Below the pieces are notes generated by a model, which saw only the letters and a list, made by a program, of their open reading frames with translations, had not been told where the DNA came from and did not search any database. A program made the translations under genes and the position numbers. Below are positions 16,604 through 26,275 of a stretch of 64,000 nucleotides of DNA, one piece after another (within the stretch, counting starts at the first letter, position 1; every line of letters starts with the position of its first letter). The stretch is taken from NCBI GenBank assembly GCA_016711485.1, contig JADJSX010000024.1, positions 124,001-188,000 of the forward strand. Reading direction: 5' to 3'. This DNA comes from Leptospiraceae bacterium. GTDB lineage: Bacteria; Spirochaetota; Leptospiria; Leptospirales; Leptospiraceae.

Positions 16604-17403
16604 TTGCAAGTCTCCCCCCAGGAACAATACTTCAATTGATGTATTTGAGGGAAAGAATCAACACAACCTTTGGAGATCAAAAAATCAAATTTATTGAGGT
16701 GGGCTCTGGAAGTGGTTATCTATCCCATTTTTTACTTAGTTTGGGAAATACGGGTATTGCTTATGAATTAAACCCTAACTCTTGTGCGGAGAATAATATT
16801 TTAAATGAAAGCTACATTAAAAATCATAAATTTCAAATAATAAACTCCAATTTCTTAACTGAATCAGGGAATCACGGAATCACGGAATCAGGGAAGTTTG
16901 ATCTTTTGATTTCAAGTATGGTTATAGAACACCTAGAAGAAAGCGATGTATTGAAATTATTTAATAGGGCTCGCAGTTTAATTCAGGAAAAAGGCGTTAT
17001 AGTAACACTAGTTCCTTCTAATAAGAATTACTGGGGGATAGAAGATGAAATTGCTGGTCATCTGCGAAGGTATAATGAACAGGAAATTAATAAACTTTCG
17101 AAACTCTTGAATATGGATATCAGAAATATTACTGGTCTTACATTTCCCGTTTCAAATTTATTATTTCCCCTGTCAAACTATTTAATCAAAAAACAGGAAA
17201 GTTATAAAAAGGCATATTCAAATCAAGAGAAAACCATTTTGTCTGGAAATCGCAATGTATATATGAAAACACAATTTCCAAAGTTTTTGTCTATCGTATT
17301 GAATGAATACGTCCTTTACCCTCTCCACATTGTTCAAAAGTTATCCATCTTCAGAAAATATTCCATGGTTAATTATTTTGAATTAGTAGAATTTAAGGAA
17401 TAA
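16600..17403 (+). CDS. Class I SAM-dependent methyltransferase
   Basis: A 267-aa methyltransferase. Motif I is IKFIEVGSGSGYLSHFLLSL near residues 28-47, then GIAYELNPNSC, and the catalytic region FDLLISSMVIEHLEESD near 100. GVIVTLVPSNKNYWGIEDEIAGHLRRY is typical of the Ubie/COQ5-like C-part. A 10-base imperfect unit GGAATCACGG is repeated in 16864-16893, giving TESGNHGITESG just before the catalytic strand; it may be a small in-frame insertion. It overlaps the upstream GT2 gene by 4 bp. Confidence 0.82.
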   Translation: MIASLPPGTILQLMYLRERINTTFGDQKIKFIEVGSGSGYLSHFLLSLGNTGIAYELNPNSCAENNILNESYIKNHKFQIINSNFLTESGNHGITESGKFDLLISSMVIEHLEESDVLKLFNRARSLIQEKGVIVTLVPSNKNYWGIEDEIAGHLRRYNEQEINKLSKLLNMDIRNITGLTFPVSNLLFPLSNYLIKKQESYKKAYSNQEKTILSGNRNVYMKTQFPKFLSIVLNEYVLYPLHIVQKLSIFRKYSMVNYFELVEFKE

Positions 17404-17405
17404 AA

Positions 17406-18209
17406 ATGAGCGATTTTTACGGACTTGAAAGTTTTAGATCAAACATAACAAACTTAGAAAGGTGGATTGAAGAAATTAAAATCAATGGTTTTACAATTAT
17501 TGAAGATGTAATTTCTGAACAAAATTTAATTTTGTATAGAAAACTCATAGACCAGGTATATAAATTTCAAGAAGAAGAGTTTGGCTCTGAAAATCTCAAC
17601 AAAATAAAAGAAAGAAATATGGCACGATGTCTAATTGCCTATAATGATGAGTTCTTGAAATTATCATTGATTCCAGTAGTAGTAGAACTAATTAAATTCT
17701 TTATTGGGGATTATTTTATTCTAAACCTCCAAAATGCAATAATCAATACTCCTAATGAAAAACACCATCAATCATCATGGCATCGAGATCTACCCTATCA
17801 AAATTGGGTAATCACTAAACCTATTGCAATGAATTGTCTAATTACAATAGACCCATTTAGCAAAGAAACGGGTTCTACTGAAGTTGTTCCTTTTACGCAT
17901 AATCTAGAGGAGATACCATCTGAAGAGTATTGCGAAAGACATAAAATTTCAGTGACAGCGCCTGCTGGCTCAGCAATAGTATTCAACTCTATGTTATTTC
18001 ACAGGGCAGGAAATAATACCTCTCCACATACAAGAAGAGGAGTTAACCATATTTACACAGTTCCTATTCTTAAGCAACAAATAGATATACCTCGTGCACT
18101 GAAATTCAAAAAATATAATGACCCTTTTGTTTCAAGATTTTTAGGATTTGATAGTTCAGTTCCTGAATCCCCATTTGATTGGAGAAAGGAACGTATGAAA
18201 AGGTCATAG
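17406..18209 (+). CDS. Phytanoyl-CoA dioxygenase (PhyH) family Fe(II)/2-OG oxygenase
   Basis: A 267-aa non-haem iron dioxygenase. The N-terminal INGFTIIEDVISEQNLILYR is the PhyH opening. Metal ligands are seen in SSWHRDLPYQNW (HxD) and, after TGSTEVVPFTHN, in IVFNSMLFHRAGNNTSPHTRRG, where the distal His and the 2-oxoglutarate-binding Arg lie. Such enzymes hydroxylate or oxidise small molecules, including sugar or acyl moieties in antigen loci. It is two bases after the previous stop, in the same run of genes. The exact substrate is unknown. Confidence 0.87.
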   Translation: MSDFYGLESFRSNITNLERWIEEIKINGFTIIEDVISEQNLILYRKLIDQVYKFQEEEFGSENLNKIKERNMARCLIAYNDEFLKLSLIPVVVELIKFFIGDYFILNLQNAIINTPNEKHHQSSWHRDLPYQNWVITKPIAMNCLITIDPFSKETGSTEVVPFTHNLEEIPSEEYCERHKISVTAPAGSAIVFNSMLFHRAGNNTSPHTRRGVNHIYTVPILKQQIDIPRALKFKKYNDPFVSRFLGFDSSVPESPFDWRKERMKRS

Positions 18210-18211
18210 TC

Positions 18212-19111
18212 ATGTGGAAGAAACTCGGAAATATTTTTGAATTTATTTCTTTGTCAGATGTGCTATTTTCTCATGCTGCGAATCCCATGTCTAAACATAT
18301 AAGAGATGATCAGTTTAGGATATTCTTTAGTTGTCGAGATAAGGAAAATAGGTCTTCGGTTTGTTTTGTTGATTATGACTTAGCGACATTAAAGATCATT
18401 TACGAGCATTCATCTCCCGTAATTCAGTATGGTAAAAAAGATTCTTTCTATTCTCATGGCATTAGCATTGGAAATCATTATACGATGAATGGGAAATTAT
18501 TTGTTTTATTTATGGGTTGGCAATGCCCAGAGGATAGCCACTGGAGAGGTGACATTGGAAGATTTCAATTGATTGAAAATCAAGCTGGAGAATTATCGCC
18601 TACATTTCCATTCATTGGTTCGGATGAAGAAGATCCGATTAGCCTATCCTATCCATGGGTAATTTATGAGGAAGGAATTTATAAAATGTGGTATGGTTCC
18701 ACGGTATCATGGGATGCTGGTAATGGGGAAATGCTTCATGTAATAAAATATGCCACATCCAATGATGGTGAGAGATGGACTAAACATGGCCAAGTTTTAC
18801 CTCATATTCTCGGAACTGCCCAAGCATTTTCTCGACCAACTGTTTACAAAGAAAATGAAATATATCATATGTATTTTTCCTATAGAGGTGTTCCTCCTAT
18901 GAAATATCGCATCGGGTATGCCACAAGTTTAGACGGAATTAAGTGGACATTGAAAAATGAAGAAGCAGGAATTACAGTTTCCGAATCTGGTTGGGATTCC
19001 GAAATGGTATGCTATCCTTATGTGTTTGATCATAAAGGAGAGCGGTACATGTTGTATAACGGAAATGGTTATGGCAAGACAGGTTTTGGTCTGGCAGTTC
19101 TGGAAAAATGA
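18212..19111 (+). CDS. Beta-propeller protein of GH32/GH43-like fold
   Basis: About 299 aa with the repeated blades of a five-bladed propeller: DDQFRIFFSCRDKENRSSVC, GKLFVLFMGWQCP, YPWVIYEEGIYKMWYGST, SRPTVYKENEIYHMYFSYRG and YPYVFDHKGERYMLYNGNG. The recurring 'RIGYATSLDGIKW' strand is typical of GH43/GH32-like proteins of unknown reaction that recur in O-antigen clusters. The open frame extends to 18179 inside the previous gene, but ATG 18212 sits three bases after its stop and is the more natural start. It has no signal peptide. It may be a cytoplasmic glycan-modifying enzyme; no catalytic residues can be assigned. Confidence 0.75.
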   Translation: MWKKLGNIFEFISLSDVLFSHAANPMSKHIRDDQFRIFFSCRDKENRSSVCFVDYDLATLKIIYEHSSPVIQYGKKDSFYSHGISIGNHYTMNGKLFVLFMGWQCPEDSHWRGDIGRFQLIENQAGELSPTFPFIGSDEEDPISLSYPWVIYEEGIYKMWYGSTVSWDAGNGEMLHVIKYATSNDGERWTKHGQVLPHILGTAQAFSRPTVYKENEIYHMYFSYRGVPPMKYRIGYATSLDGIKWTLKNEEAGITVSESGWDSEMVCYPYVFDHKGERYMLYNGNGYGKTGFGLAVLEK

Positions 19112-19482
19112 TCCCGAAAATCTATTACATCTACATACTTGCAACTGTTCTATTCACGTTCTATGGACAGATCATCCTAAAATGGAGAATTGCACGTTAC
19201 GGTTCTTTACCAGAAGGTTTTACGGAAAAAGTCTATTTCTTATTTAAAGTTTTATTCGATCCCTTTATACTGAGTGGATTTTCTGCAGCTTTTGTTGCGT
19301 CCTTTTTCTGGATGGCAGCTATGACGAAGATTCCACTCAGTGTAGGATATCCATTTACAGCATTGTCTTTTGTCTTGGTATTGGTGTTTTCCAATATATT
19401 ACTGGGAGAGTCCCTTTCTGCTATGAAGGTTATGGGAACATTATTGGTGGTTGCCGGAATTGTTGTGGCGAGTCAGGGGTAA
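19108..19482 (+). CDS. EamA/SMR-like four-helix membrane transporter
   Basis: A 124-aa protein with four membrane helices: YYIYILATVLFTFYGQIILKW, the segment around FDPFILSGFSAAFVASFFW, MAAMTKIPLSVGYPFTALSF and VMGTLLVVAGIVVASQG. The length and the 'KIPLSVAYPF.a..fv...' phrase are those of ArnE/ArnF- and EmrE-like half transporters that flip polyprenyl-linked sugars. The start (ATGA at 19108) overlaps the upstream stop. Together with the DPM-type GT2 at 15.7 kb it fits a Gtr-like system, where a polyprenyl-sugar is made and flipped for side-branch addition (inference). Confidence 0.8.
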   Translation: MIPKIYYIYILATVLFTFYGQIILKWRIARYGSLPEGFTEKVYFLFKVLFDPFILSGFSAAFVASFFWMAAMTKIPLSVGYPFTALSFVLVLVFSNILLGESLSAMKVMGTLLVVAGIVVASQG

Positions 19483-19513
19483 GGGGGAAATGGATGACTA
19501 AAGGGAAAATAGC

Positions 19514-19813
19514 ATGAATACCAATCAAGGCTTCGATCCTCTTGCATTTACAAAATTGTATGGATGGGAAAAAGACAACTTCTGGTTTGTATCTCGAAAT
19601 GACCGGATCATTTATTTGGCTAAAGAATATTTAAAAGAGCCATTTCAGTTTCTAGAGGTAGGATGTGGTACGGGGTTTGTAATTGAAGGACTACATCGTA
19701 ATTTTCCTAAGTCAACACTTAAAGGTTCAGAATTTTATGCAGAAGGATTAGAATTTGCCAAACTTAGAAATCCGAATTTAGAATTTTTGCAAATGGGGGA
19801 TAAGAATGTGTAA
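19514..19813 (+). pseudogene. Truncated SAM methyltransferase
   Basis: A 99-aa reading starts like a normal methyltransferase (NTNQGFDPLAFTKLYGWEKD) and includes motif I FLEVGCGTGFVIEGLHRNFP. It ends at MGDKNV, before the catalytic and C-terminal halves. No other frame after 19813 continues the family, so about 150 residues have been lost. The following 340 bp are non-coding. It is probably an inactive remnant. Confidence 0.65.
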
Positions 19814-20154
19814 AAAATCTAATACCCGGATTTCTAATGACAATTAAACTTTATAAATAAAAAATTCAGGGTAAAAGATGGTGCGAAATTGGAAAATAAT
19901 AAAATTAAAATTATTTTTGTTGTCTATATTTATCTTAATATGATTGAAATAAATTTATAATATTTTATCTCAAATAGGACGAATATTTATCAATCCAGTT
20001 CATATGAAACCTATCTATCTTAGAAGCCCAATAAAAAAGTTATCGTTTAGTTTATGGGAAATTTTATAGTAATAGACAGATAATTTCTTTTTTTTCCTTT
20101 TAATGTTTCATTATATATGCAAAATTTTAGAATCTTAGCTAAGGACTATAGAAA
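19814..20154. other. AT-rich non-coding stretch
   Basis: No gene or recognisable remnant was found. It is likely the eroded 3' part of the truncated methyltransferase plus the promoter region of the next gene. No convincing promoter could be selected because of the extreme AT content. Confidence 0.35.
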
Positions 20155-20766
20155 ATGAAAAAAATTCTTTCATTACCATTTTTCTTCAATCTTTTCAATC
20201 AATTTATTGGAGAGAAAAAAGGTCGTACCTTCTTTGTAAGCGAGTATATAAAGCCTTTTCAAGGAATGAAAGTCCTCGACATAGGCTGTGGAATTGGAAG
20301 TATTATTCCTTATCTAGGTGATATCGAATACGAAGGTTATGATGCATCCGATACCTATATCAATTATGCTAAAAAGCTTTATGAGCATAATGATAAAATA
20401 AAACTCTATTGTGAACTTGTAGAATCTTCTAATCTAAAAAATAAGTCATCCTTTGACGTTGTCTTGGCAAGTGGGCTGATTCATCACCTTTCTAAGGACT
20501 CATGCAAAACGTTATTTCAAACAGCCTTTGATGCATTGAAACCTGAAGGAAGGTTTGTTACAATTGATAATGTTCTTACTTCCGAGCAATCATGGATGGC
20601 AAGAAAGATTATTTTGCAGGATCGAGGGGAATATATAAGGTCTGAATTAGATTACATGGATTTGTTCAAAGATGTATTTCCGAATACAAATTTTGCTATT
20701 CACTATGATATACTGAGAATTCCGTACACTCATATCATTGCAGTGGCAACGAAAGACAATAAGTAA
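20155..20766 (+). CDS. Class I SAM-dependent methyltransferase
   Basis: A 203-aa methyltransferase with motif I MKVLDIGCGIGSIIPYLGDI (about residues 38-57), then YEGYDASDTYINYAKKLYE, catalytic-strand SFDVVLASGLIHHLSKDS and ALKPEGRFVTIDNVLTSEQS. The IDNVLT...RGEYIRS stretch is seen in methyltransferases near O-antigen loci. It starts ATG-AAA-AAA with AAGGA 12 bases upstream. It stands alone between the truncated methyltransferase and rfbA. The substrate is unknown. Confidence 0.8.
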   Translation: MKKILSLPFFFNLFNQFIGEKKGRTFFVSEYIKPFQGMKVLDIGCGIGSIIPYLGDIEYEGYDASDTYINYAKKLYEHNDKIKLYCELVESSNLKNKSSFDVVLASGLIHHLSKDSCKTLFQTAFDALKPEGRFVTIDNVLTSEQSWMARKIILQDRGEYIRSELDYMDLFKDVFPNTNFAIHYDILRIPYTHIIAVATKDNK

Positions 20767-20907
20767 TAAAATGCAGTTCTTATGAATGGTAAAAACAATG
20801 AAAATATTTGAGGTTTTGGTTTAAGTAGAAGAGCATTGCTAACTAAAACGCATAAAAAAAGATTTTTAGTTTGAATATTGAAAAGTGTTAATTAAGGAAA
20901 TATAAAA

Positions 20908-21774
20908 ATGAGAGGCATCATTCTAGCAGGCGGAACAGGTACGAGATTATACCCAACAACTTTAGGTACCTCTAAACAACTATTACCAGTTTACGATAAA
21001 CCTATGATTTATTATCCTTTGTCAGTTTTAATGCTTGCAGGCATTCGTGAAATTCTCATAATTTCAACTCCTAATGATACACCCAGATTTCAGCAGTTGC
21101 TTGGGAACGGTAATGAAATGGGAATCTCACTCCATTATGCTGTTCAAAAGAAACCTGAAGGATTGGCACAGGCTTTTTGGATAGGAAAGGATTTTATAGC
21201 TAATAGTTCTGTTGCCTTGATTCTAGGAGATAATATTTTTTATGGTCAAGGATTTACTCCAATTTTGGAAAGAGCAGTGTCACGAGATGTAGGTGCTACT
21301 ATATTTGGCTATAAGGTGAAAGATCCTGAGAGATTTGGTGTAGTAGAAATAGACGAAAAGAATAAAGCGATATCTATAGAAGAAAAACCTTCTAAGCCAA
21401 AGTCGAATCTGGCAGTTACAGGGTTGTATTTTTATGACAATAACGTAATTGAGTATTCTCATTCCATAAAACCATCTTCAAGGGGAGAATATGAGATTAC
21501 GGATGTTAACCGGAAGTATTTAGAATCAAACTCACTTCAGGTTGAGGTATTGGGGCGAGGATTTGCATGGTTAGATACAGGCACAGTCGATAGTTTACTG
21601 GATGCAAGTAATTTTATTCATACGATTGAAAAACGACAAGGCTACAAGATTGCCTGTCTAGAAGAAATTGCATTTGGAAAAGGTTGGATTGGGGAACTTG
21701 AAATGAAATTTCGAATACAAAAATACAAAAACAGTGAATACAGTGAATATCTGAAATCATTATTGGTTAGGTAA
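20908..21774 (+). CDS. rfbA: Glucose-1-phosphate thymidylyltransferase
   Basis: A 288-aa protein that is a full-length RmlA/Rfb[21 protein letters not shown] (the nucleotide-binding loop), [33 protein letters not shown] (metal-binding D) and [20 protein letters not shown]. It converts glucose-1-phosphate and dTTP to dTDP-glucose, the entry to dTDP-sugars. The next gene is an aminotransferase of the WecE type, so dTDP-4-amino-sugar is the likely product line. The dTDP-glucose 4,6-dehydratase (rfbB) is not in the window and must be encoded elsewhere. ATG is preceded by AAGGAAATATAAAA. Confidence 0.95.
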   Translation: MRGIILAGGTGTRLYPTTLGTSKQLLPVYDKPMIYYPLSVLMLAGIREILIISTPNDTPRFQQLLGNGNEMGISLHYAVQKKPEGLAQAFWIGKDFIANSSVALILGDNIFYGQGFTPILERAVSRDVGATIFGYKVKDPERFGVVEIDEKNKAISIEEKPSKPKSNLAVTGLYFYDNNVIEYSHSIKPSSRGEYEITDVNRKYLESNSLQVEVLGRGFAWLDTGTVDSLLDASNFIHTIEKRQGYKIACLEEIAFGKGWIGELEMKFRIQKYKNSEYSEYLKSLLVR

Positions 21775-21910
21775 GATTGGTAAAATATTTCCCTATTAAT
21801 TTTTTTATTGAAAGTTTTTCTCAGTATTATGTGTGTATCTTATTCAAAGCAATTTTTAAATAAAATATCGAATTCAAAAAAATATAAACTTTATCTCAAA
21901 TAAAAAAGAA

Positions 21911-23053
21911 ATGTCCAAAATACCGTTTAACAAACCTTCTATGACTGGTAAAGAGTTATGGTATATTAGTCAAGCTCACCACAACACTCAATTGTCTGGA
22001 GATGGACCATTTACCAAACAATGTCATGAATTGCTTCAAAAGCTAACTTCCGCAAAGAAAGTTTTACTTACTCATTCATGTACTGCAGCTTTAGAAATGT
22101 CTGCAACTCTTGCAAACATTCAACCTGGTGATGAGGTAATTATGCCTTCGTATACATTTGTATCTACTGCTAATGCATTTGTACTGAGAGGAGCGATACC
22201 TATATTTGTAGACATTAGACCTGATACTCTAAATCTAAATGAAAAGTTAATTGAAGAGGAAATTACATCAAAAACAAAGGCTATTGTACCTGTTCATTAT
22301 GCTGGTGTCGCTTGTGAAATGGATGAAATAATAGATATTGCTCACAGATACAATTTGTTAGTTATAGAAGATGCAGCTCAAGGAATAAGATCTTTTTATA
22401 GAAACAAAGCTTTAGGGAGTATTGGACACCTAGGAACATTCAGTTTTCATGAAACTAAAAATATTACATCAGGTGAGGGAGGGGCTTTACTAATTAATGA
22501 TGATAGTTTCTCAGAAAGAGCAGAAATTATTAGGGAAAAAGGAACTAATAGGAGTAAATTTATTCGCGGACATGTAGATAAATACACTTGGGTAGATATA
22601 GGTTCTTCCTATTTACCTGGCGAAATTGTAGCTGCATTTCTCTATGCCCAGTTGGAAGAAGTTGACACTATAACTGAGAATAGGCTTTCAATTTGGAATA
22701 AATATCATAAAGGTTTGAAACCTCTAGAAGATATAGGGTATTTAAGAAGGCCGATTGTGCCAGAGCATTGTAAGCATAATGCACACATGTATTATATTCT
22801 TTTAAACTCTAAAGAAAAAAGAGATACTGCTATAGATTATTTAAGATCCAAAGGGATTATTTCTGTGTTTCATTATATACCCCTTCATAATTCACCAGCA
22901 GGATTAAAATATGCAAAAGTCAGAAGTAGTATGGAGATCACTGATAAACTTAGTGGATGTCTATTAAGATTACCTTTATTTGTTGAGATGACGGATGAGA
23001 ATATAGAAAGGGTTTTGAAAGCGATAAGGGAAGTTTGTGAATTTGCAAAGTAA
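21911..23053 (+). CDS. wecE: dTDP-4-amino-4,6-dideoxygalactose transaminase-like (DegT family)
   Basis: A 380-aa PLP aminotransferase of the DegT/DnrJ/EryC1/StrS family, WecE/RffA type. The N-terminus is IPFNKPSMTGKELWYISQA. HSCTAALEMSATL binds the cofactor phosphate, VIEDAAQGI has Asp154, and SFHETKNITSGEGGA carries the internal-aldimine Lys183. It probably converts dTDP-4-keto-6-deoxyglucose to dTDP-4-amino-4,6-dideoxygalactose (Fuc4N). The name is by overall similarity only. It directly follows rfbA with a 136-bp gap, consistent with one dTDP-sugar pathway. Confidence 0.88.
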   Translation: MSKIPFNKPSMTGKELWYISQAHHNTQLSGDGPFTKQCHELLQKLTSAKKVLLTHSCTAALEMSATLANIQPGDEVIMPSYTFVSTANAFVLRGAIPIFVDIRPDTLNLNEKLIEEEITSKTKAIVPVHYAGVACEMDEIIDIAHRYNLLVIEDAAQGIRSFYRNKALGSIGHLGTFSFHETKNITSGEGGALLINDDSFSERAEIIREKGTNRSKFIRGHVDKYTWVDIGSSYLPGEIVAAFLYAQLEEVDTITENRLSIWNKYHKGLKPLEDIGYLRRPIVPEHCKHNAHMYYILLNSKEKRDTAIDYLRSKGIISVFHYIPLHNSPAGLKYAKVRSSMEITDKLSGCLLRLPLFVEMTDENIERVLKAIREVCEFAK

Positions 23054-23099
23054 GAGTTTGTTTGCATTATTTTTTTGCAAATAAGTTACAAAAGAAAAT

Positions 23100-24854
23100 A
23101 TGCGACTAATATTAGAAAAAAAATATATCTTTAATAGTTTACTTGTCTTGCTAATGATATTTCCTTTTGCATTTTCGTTTCAGGGAATTGATTTTACTGA
23201 TTTCGGGTATTGGGTTTCCTGTTATTATTTTTTCTTTAATAATCCAGAATCTGTATCTAGTGGGATTAGTATGGTCTACCTATCAATTTTTTGGGGTGGG
23301 CTAATTATGAAATTGGGAGAGAATCTAGGTGCATATTCAATTAGATTTGCATTTATTTTTGAACTTTATATCATTTATTACCTAGTCTACAAAATATTAT
23401 CCTCTAGCTTCAACAAGACTATATCTCTTTTTGCAATTTGTCTATCAGCATTTTTTTTGTATGATATGGATTCAGGTGCAATGAATTGGCTAAGTTACAA
23501 TGATCTGACTACTTTGTATTTTACCATAATAATTTTTTTGTTACACAAATTTAGAAATAGTAGAAAGGTTATTTTACTATCTGGTATTTTTGCAGGAATG
23601 AGTTCGCTTTTAAGAATAACGAATATCGCCTCCTTTTTATTTATTTCAGTATTTCTATTAGATTACTTTTATAATAAAAACTTAAAATTGCTATTAATTC
23701 ATTGCTTAAACTATTTTTGGGGGTTTATTTTAGGATTTGGACTAGTTTTAGTGATTTCTTTTTTTTGGGGACATCTCTCTTATATTCTTAGTTCATATGC
23801 GTTAACTGCAAAGTTTCAAACCTTGTCAGCAGTTCATTCTCCCGGTCAGATCTTACTAGTTTATTTAATTGATATTTTAGATTCGTTTCGACTTTCTATT
23901 TATCTGTTTATTTATCCAGCTATCCTACTTTTACTATATCCTCTTAGAAAATTCGTTTGTAATATTTATATAGCAGTTTTAGCAGGATTGGTTTTTGCGA
24001 TTATGTTTATGTTCGGAGATTTCCAAGTAATGAATAGCATAAAAGACCATCCAATTTTTCATTTTCGTTGGTTATTTTGGAATGTTGGAGTAATTTATTT
24101 TTTAAATATATTTTTGTTTTTTACAGTAAAGCGAATTGCTCTCAAGCGAGCATTACTGCTTGGTCTTATATTTTTATTTATTACACCTCTGGGATCGGGA
24201 AGGTCTTTGCTAAACTCCAATTTTGGATTGTATTTGACTTTGCCACTTCTACTTTGCATATTTTATAAAGGTATCTTTCCGATTCGTAAATTGATAAACA
24301 ATACTAATTTCCGAATTTTATTTAATTCAACTTTTTCCTTTGTACTTTTGATTTATAGTTTTCAACTTTTGTCTAGAGAGGTTTATAGAGATTCAACTAA
24401 AAGAGCAAACCTTAAATATCCTCTAAAATCTGAAAAATTAAAATTCTTGCTTACAACAAAAGAAAGAGCTATAGCAATCAACGCTTTGACAGATGCAATT
24501 AAAGAACATATTACTAACTGCGATTCTCTACTTGCAATGGACTATGTTGCATTTGGAAATTATCTTGCTGATTGTAAACCGTATCTAAATAATCCAAACC
24601 CAATGTATTTTTCTTCCGAAGTCTTTATTTATTTGATGCAAGAATCTAAAAAAAATCCAGTTTTCCCTTACATCATTACTGCTAAAGTAAATTTGGGTAC
24701 GGAATGGAAACCGATTCAAGGTAGGCATCCCGATGTGTTTTATCAAAAAGAGTTTGAAAAAATGCACTTTGAAGTGCAAAGACTTAAAAAAGATGGTAAT
24801 TATACTTTGGTCTGGGAAGATGATAATTTTCAAATTTATAAACCTGAGAATTAA
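23100..24854 (+). CDS. Large polytopic membrane protein, possible GT-C-like
   Basis: A 584-aa protein with about ten predicted membrane segments in the first 420 residues (for example LLVLLMIFPFAFSFQGIDFT, FAIMFMFGDFQVM flanks, RALLLGLIFLFITPLGSGRS). A soluble C-terminal tail of about 150 aa follows (SKREVYRDSTKR... and KDGNYTLVWEDDNFQIYKP). An acidic loop after the first helix (GIDFTDFGYW) matches the position of the catalytic Asp in GT-C glycosyltransferases that use polyprenyl-phosphate sugars. No firm family match. It lies between wecE and the flippase, so it may act on the lipid-linked repeat unit. Confidence 0.65.
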   Translation: MRLILEKKYIFNSLLVLLMIFPFAFSFQGIDFTDFGYWVSCYYFFFNNPESVSSGISMVYLSIFWGGLIMKLGENLGAYSIRFAFIFELYIIYYLVYKILSSSFNKTISLFAICLSAFFLYDMDSGAMNWLSYNDLTTLYFTIIIFLLHKFRNSRKVILLSGIFAGMSSLLRITNIASFLFISVFLLDYFYNKNLKLLLIHCLNYFWGFILGFGLVLVISFFWGHLSYILSSYALTAKFQTLSAVHSPGQILLVYLIDILDSFRLSIYLFIYPAILLLLYPLRKFVCNIYIAVLAGLVFAIMFMFGDFQVMNSIKDHPIFHFRWLFWNVGVIYFLNIFLFFTVKRIALKRALLLGLIFLFITPLGSGRSLLNSNFGLYLTLPLLLCIFYKGIFPIRKLINNTNFRILFNSTFSFVLLIYSFQLLSREVYRDSTKRANLKYPLKSEKLKFLLTTKERAIAINALTDAIKEHITNCDSLLAMDYVAFGNYLADCKPYLNNPNPMYFSSEVFIYLMQESKKNPVFPYIITAKVNLGTEWKPIQGRHPDVFYQKEFEKMHFEVQRLKKDGNYTLVWEDDNFQIYKPEN

Positions 24855-24962
24855 TTCGATGGTTATTGATTATAATACTGCAAACAAAGAAATTATAACT
24901 CTATAAAATCTTATCCTTTCTTTAGGAAAGTAAGAAATAGAAATTCCTAGGAAGTAAATTTA

Positions 24963-26258
24963 TTGCCTAAATTATTTTTTAACAAACAAGGTATAATATT
25001 AAACACTGTATGGCTGACAGGTGATAAATTTATTCGCTTATTTGTTAGTTTATTAGTAGGTATTTGGATTGCGAGGCAGCTTGGTCCCCAAAATTATGGG
25101 ACTTTAAATTTTATTTTATCGTGGGTGGCTTTGTTTTCTCCATTTGCAACACTTGGTCTTGACGGAATTGCCGTAAGAAATATTATTAATCACCCAAATA
25201 CTGATATTCAAATTACCAATACAACAATTCTTTCAAAGCTATTAGGTGGGATAATTGCATCGATTCTTGCGATTTCTTTAGTTTACATGTATAAGCAAAA
25301 AGAATCCTCTTTAATCCTATTAGTTATGATCACATCTAGCACTCTTATCTTTCAGGCAATCGATGGAGTTGATTTCTTCTTTCAGGCAAAATCTCGCAAT
25401 GACCTATCTGTAATATCACGATGGGGAAGTTTTTCAGTATCTACAAGCCTCCGTATTTGGGGGGCATATAAAGATTTCGATGTGCAATATTTCCTGGTCA
25501 TTGCTGCTATTGAAGGATTTATCTCTGCAATAGGTTTATTAACTTTCTATTTCAGAGTATCTAAAAATATTACGCAGCAACCATCTTGGACCGTTTTTAA
25601 AAAATTATTCAAATCTTCTTGGCCTCTTTTTTTTAGTTCAATCATGATTATGTTGTATACGAGATTTAATACTGTGTTGCTGGAAAGCATGACATCTTTG
25701 GAAGAGGTTGGTAAGTTTTCTGCAGCAAGTCGAGTTGCAGAGGCTTGGTATTTTATTCCTTTATCAATTTCTACAGCACTTATGCCAAAGATTTTTGCTG
25801 CAAAAAAAGAGTCGCTCGAACTCTATCTGAGTAGGATACAAACAAGTTTTGACATTATGGTATCGATTTGCTATGTGATTGTGATTCCACTTACTTTGAT
25901 GTCAGATTTGGTTGGGGACTTTTTATATGGTAATGAGTTTGAAGGAACAGGAAAAATTTTAGCTGTACACTTATGGGCTGGTGTATTTATGGTACTTGGA
26001 GTTGGCAGAAGTACTTATTTGGTCGCTGAAGACAGAACTAGATTTCATCTCTTTTCTGTCGCACTAGGTGCATTGAGCTGTATAATTTCAAATATCTTCC
26101 TCATACCAAAGTATGGTGCTATGGGAGCATCTATTTCAACGTTAATTGCTCAGGCCGTGGGCTCAGTTGGTGCATGCTTTTTGGTTCCAAATATGAGAAG
26201 AACAGGTAAACAACAAATAAAAGCTCTAATTTTTCCCAAGCCTTGGGTTTGGAAATAA
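24963..26258 (+). CDS. Oligosaccharide flippase (Wzx-like, MATE/MVF superfamily)
   Basis: A 431-aa protein with 12 or more membrane segments. The N-terminus NTVWLTGDKFIRLFVSLLVGIWIARQLGPQNYGTLNF is the typical start of polysaccharide flippases. SSWPLFFSSIMIMLYTRFNTVLLESM and GRSTYLVAEDRTRFHLFSVALG mark repeat halves. The start is TTG 24963 with GGAAGT at a good distance. It would carry the lipid-linked repeat unit across the inner membrane. It indicates a Wzx/Wzy-type pathway; no clear Wzy polymerase was identified, although two large membrane proteins remain unassigned. Confidence 0.9.
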   Translation: MPKLFFNKQGIILNTVWLTGDKFIRLFVSLLVGIWIARQLGPQNYGTLNFILSWVALFSPFATLGLDGIAVRNIINHPNTDIQITNTTILSKLLGGIIASILAISLVYMYKQKESSLILLVMITSSTLIFQAIDGVDFFFQAKSRNDLSVISRWGSFSVSTSLRIWGAYKDFDVQYFLVIAAIEGFISAIGLLTFYFRVSKNITQQPSWTVFKKLFKSSWPLFFSSIMIMLYTRFNTVLLESMTSLEEVGKFSAASRVAEAWYFIPLSISTALMPKIFAAKKESLELYLSRIQTSFDIMVSICYVIVIPLTLMSDLVGDFLYGNEFEGTGKILAVHLWAGVFMVLGVGRSTYLVAEDRTRFHLFSVALGALSCIISNIFLIPKYGAMGASISTLIAQAVGSVGACFLVPNMRRTGKQQIKALIFPKPWVWK

Positions 26259-26275
26259 ACAAAGAAGGTCATTTT

